Assembly: GCF_900094625.1 (NCBI RefSeq)
Contig: NZ_FMAJ01000001.1
Location: forward strand, 434,001-498,000
Source of the DNA: Rhizobium aethiopicum
Lineage (GTDB): Bacteria; Pseudomonadota; Alphaproteobacteria; Rhizobiales; Rhizobiaceae
Direction: 5' to 3'
Length of the DNA stretch: 64,000 bases
This document shows positions 63,138 through 64,000 of this stretch, piece after piece. The translations under genes were made by a program, and so were the position numbers. The notes beneath the pieces are model-generated. The model made no database searches and was not told the DNA's origin. It saw only the letters and a program-made list of their open reading frames with translations. Positions within the stretch are counted from its first letter, which is position 1. The number at the start of each line of letters is the position of its first letter.

Positions 63138-63884
63138 ATGGTGCTTCAGGGAAAGACGGCGTTGATCACAGGCGGCTCGAGCGGGATAGGTCTCGCAACC
63201 GCCGCAATGCTGCGCGATGGCGGTGCTCGCGTGGCCATTGCCGGGCGATCGCAGGACAAACTGGATCGCGCCGTGGGTGAACTGGGCGGTGACGTCGTTG
63301 CGATCTGCGCCGACGTATCCTCGCTCGATCAGCTGGAGCGGATGAGGACTGAGCTTCAGAATGCTTTCGGGTCCCTCGACATCCTTTTTGCCAATGCGGG
63401 CATGGCGCTCGGCACGCCGCTCGCGACGGCAGACGAGGAGACCTATCACACGCTCATGAACGCGAACGTGAAGAGTGTCTTCTTTACCGTTCAAGCCGTA
63501 CTGCCGCTCATGCGGGAGGGTGGCTCCATCATTCTCAATACCTCCTGGCTGAACCAGGTCGGCACGCCGGGTCGGGCCATCCTTTCCGCGTCGAAGGCCG
63601 CAGTCCGCTCCTTTGCACGCAGCATGTCGGCGGAACTGATCGACCGCAAGATCCGGGTGAACGCCGTCAGCCCCGGATCGATCGAAACTCCTATTCACCG
63701 TGGAAAGAACCAGTCCGAGGAGGAATTCCGCGCCTATGCGGAGCGGGTCGGCGCACAGGTGCCGATCGGACGCATGGGCAGGCCGGAGGAAGTCTCAGCC
63801 GCCGTCCTCTTCCTCGCCAGCGACGCGTCGAGCTACATGCTCGGTGCCGAGATTGTTGTCGACGGCGGCAGATCGGAGCTTTGA
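63138..63884 (+). CDS. SDR-family oxidoreductase with altered catalytic Tyr
   Basis: A 248-residue Rossmann-fold protein. The cofactor motif is ALITGGSSGIGLATA, then ILFANAGMALG and the C-terminal NAVSPGSIETPIH and GAEIVVDGGRSEL. The active-site Y-x3-K motif reads LSASK: Leu149 stands where Tyr normally is, and Lys153 is kept. A related group with this change is known to me from rhizobia. The reaction may be altered or absent. It is divergent from the LysR gene and followed by a cupin gene. Confidence 0.85.
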   Translation: MVLQGKTALITGGSSGIGLATAAMLRDGGARVAIAGRSQDKLDRAVGELGGDVVAICADVSSLDQLERMRTELQNAFGSLDILFANAGMALGTPLATADEETYHTLMNANVKSVFFTVQAVLPLMREGGSIILNTSWLNQVGTPGRAILSASKAAVRSFARSMSAELIDRKIRVNAVSPGSIETPIHRGKNQSEEEFRAYAERVGAQVPIGRMGRPEEVSAAVLFLASDASSYMLGAEIVVDGGRSEL

Positions 63885-63886
63885 AC

Positions 63887-64000
63887 ATGATGCTGAACGA
63901 CGACCTCTCCAAGCGCGCACTCGTCCATGCCGGTCGGCTCGAATGGATGCCAAGCCCGACGAAAGGCGTGGATCGCCGGATGCTGTTTCGCATCGGCGGT
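63887..64000 (+). CDS. ChrR-like cupin-domain protein (N-terminal part)
   Basis: The first 38 codons, cut by the window end. The visible part is MMLNDDLSKRALVHAGRLEW then MPSPTKGVDRRMLFRIGG. The motif GVDRRMLFRIGG is the start of ChrR-type cupin proteins, which are often zinc-binding anti-sigma-like or oxidative stress proteins. GGAG precedes the ATG. It starts 2 bases after the SDR stop and is probably cotranscribed. Confidence 0.75.
   Translation, partial: MMLNDDLSKRALVHAGRLEWMPSPTKGVDRRMLFRIGG

Overview
The window looks like about 64 kb of chromosome from a Rhizobiaceae member, most like the Rhizobium leguminosarum/etli/phaseoli group. The support is high GC with GC-rich third codon positions, rhizobial versions of parE, tpiA, secG, pyrG, trpD-trpC-moaC-moeA and rlpA/dac/tmk/holB/metG/tatD, a RIME-like intergenic palindrome, GGAAC-type general stress promoters and a FixK/FNR box. 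This assignment rests on protein recognition from memory, not on a search.

Region 1 (1-23 kb) is mostly core chromosome: a GNAT acetyltransferase, an AI-2E-family transporter, a phytase-like esterase, parE, an exported hydrolase, tpiA, secG and pyrG. A divergent pair of citrate synthase paralogues follows, one with an N-terminal DNA-binding domain. Next come a FecR protein coupled to a CHASE2 adenylate cyclase, a DEAD-box helicase, a methyltransferase, and the leftward ppiD-trpD-trpC-moaC-moeA run.

Region 2 (23-35 kb) is accessory and rich in stress and regulatory genes. It holds DUF883 and GlsB-type stress proteins, several peptides under 40 residues, a frame-disrupted entericidin gene, two transglutaminase-like proteins, a LysR/MFS pair, a TetR/exported-RidA pair with two perfect operators, a cyclase-TPR protein, tRNA-Ser(TGA) and a cadherin/VCBS-like protein. 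Several of these genes carry GGAAC-N16-18-CGTT promoters of the EcfG/RpoE2 type.

Region 3 (35-52 kb) contains rlpA, a carboxypeptidase-like protein with altered active-site motifs, tmk and holB, then metG-tatD-MBL, with a TauE gene inserted on the opposite strand. TerC, a stress protein under RpoE2-like promoters, a GGDEF-EAL protein and a zinc-ribbon/cyclase/AAA/TPR protein follow. Three class III cyclases of different architecture lie in this one window.

Region 4 (52-62 kb) is a periplasmic copper-handling island: cytochrome c', four-helix copper storage protein, cytochrome b561, TolC-like protein, multicopper oxidase, cupredoxin, CusF, DUF411, a Met-rich EF-hand protein, DUF5676 and three small exported CC-x(3-4)-C proteins. 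No complete copper pump is present. The island lies between an intact redoxin gene and a frameshifted second copy of that gene's 3' end. A perfect FixK/FNR box precedes its right-hand operon.

Region 5 (62-64 kb) is a divergent LysR/SDR pair followed by the start of a cupin gene.
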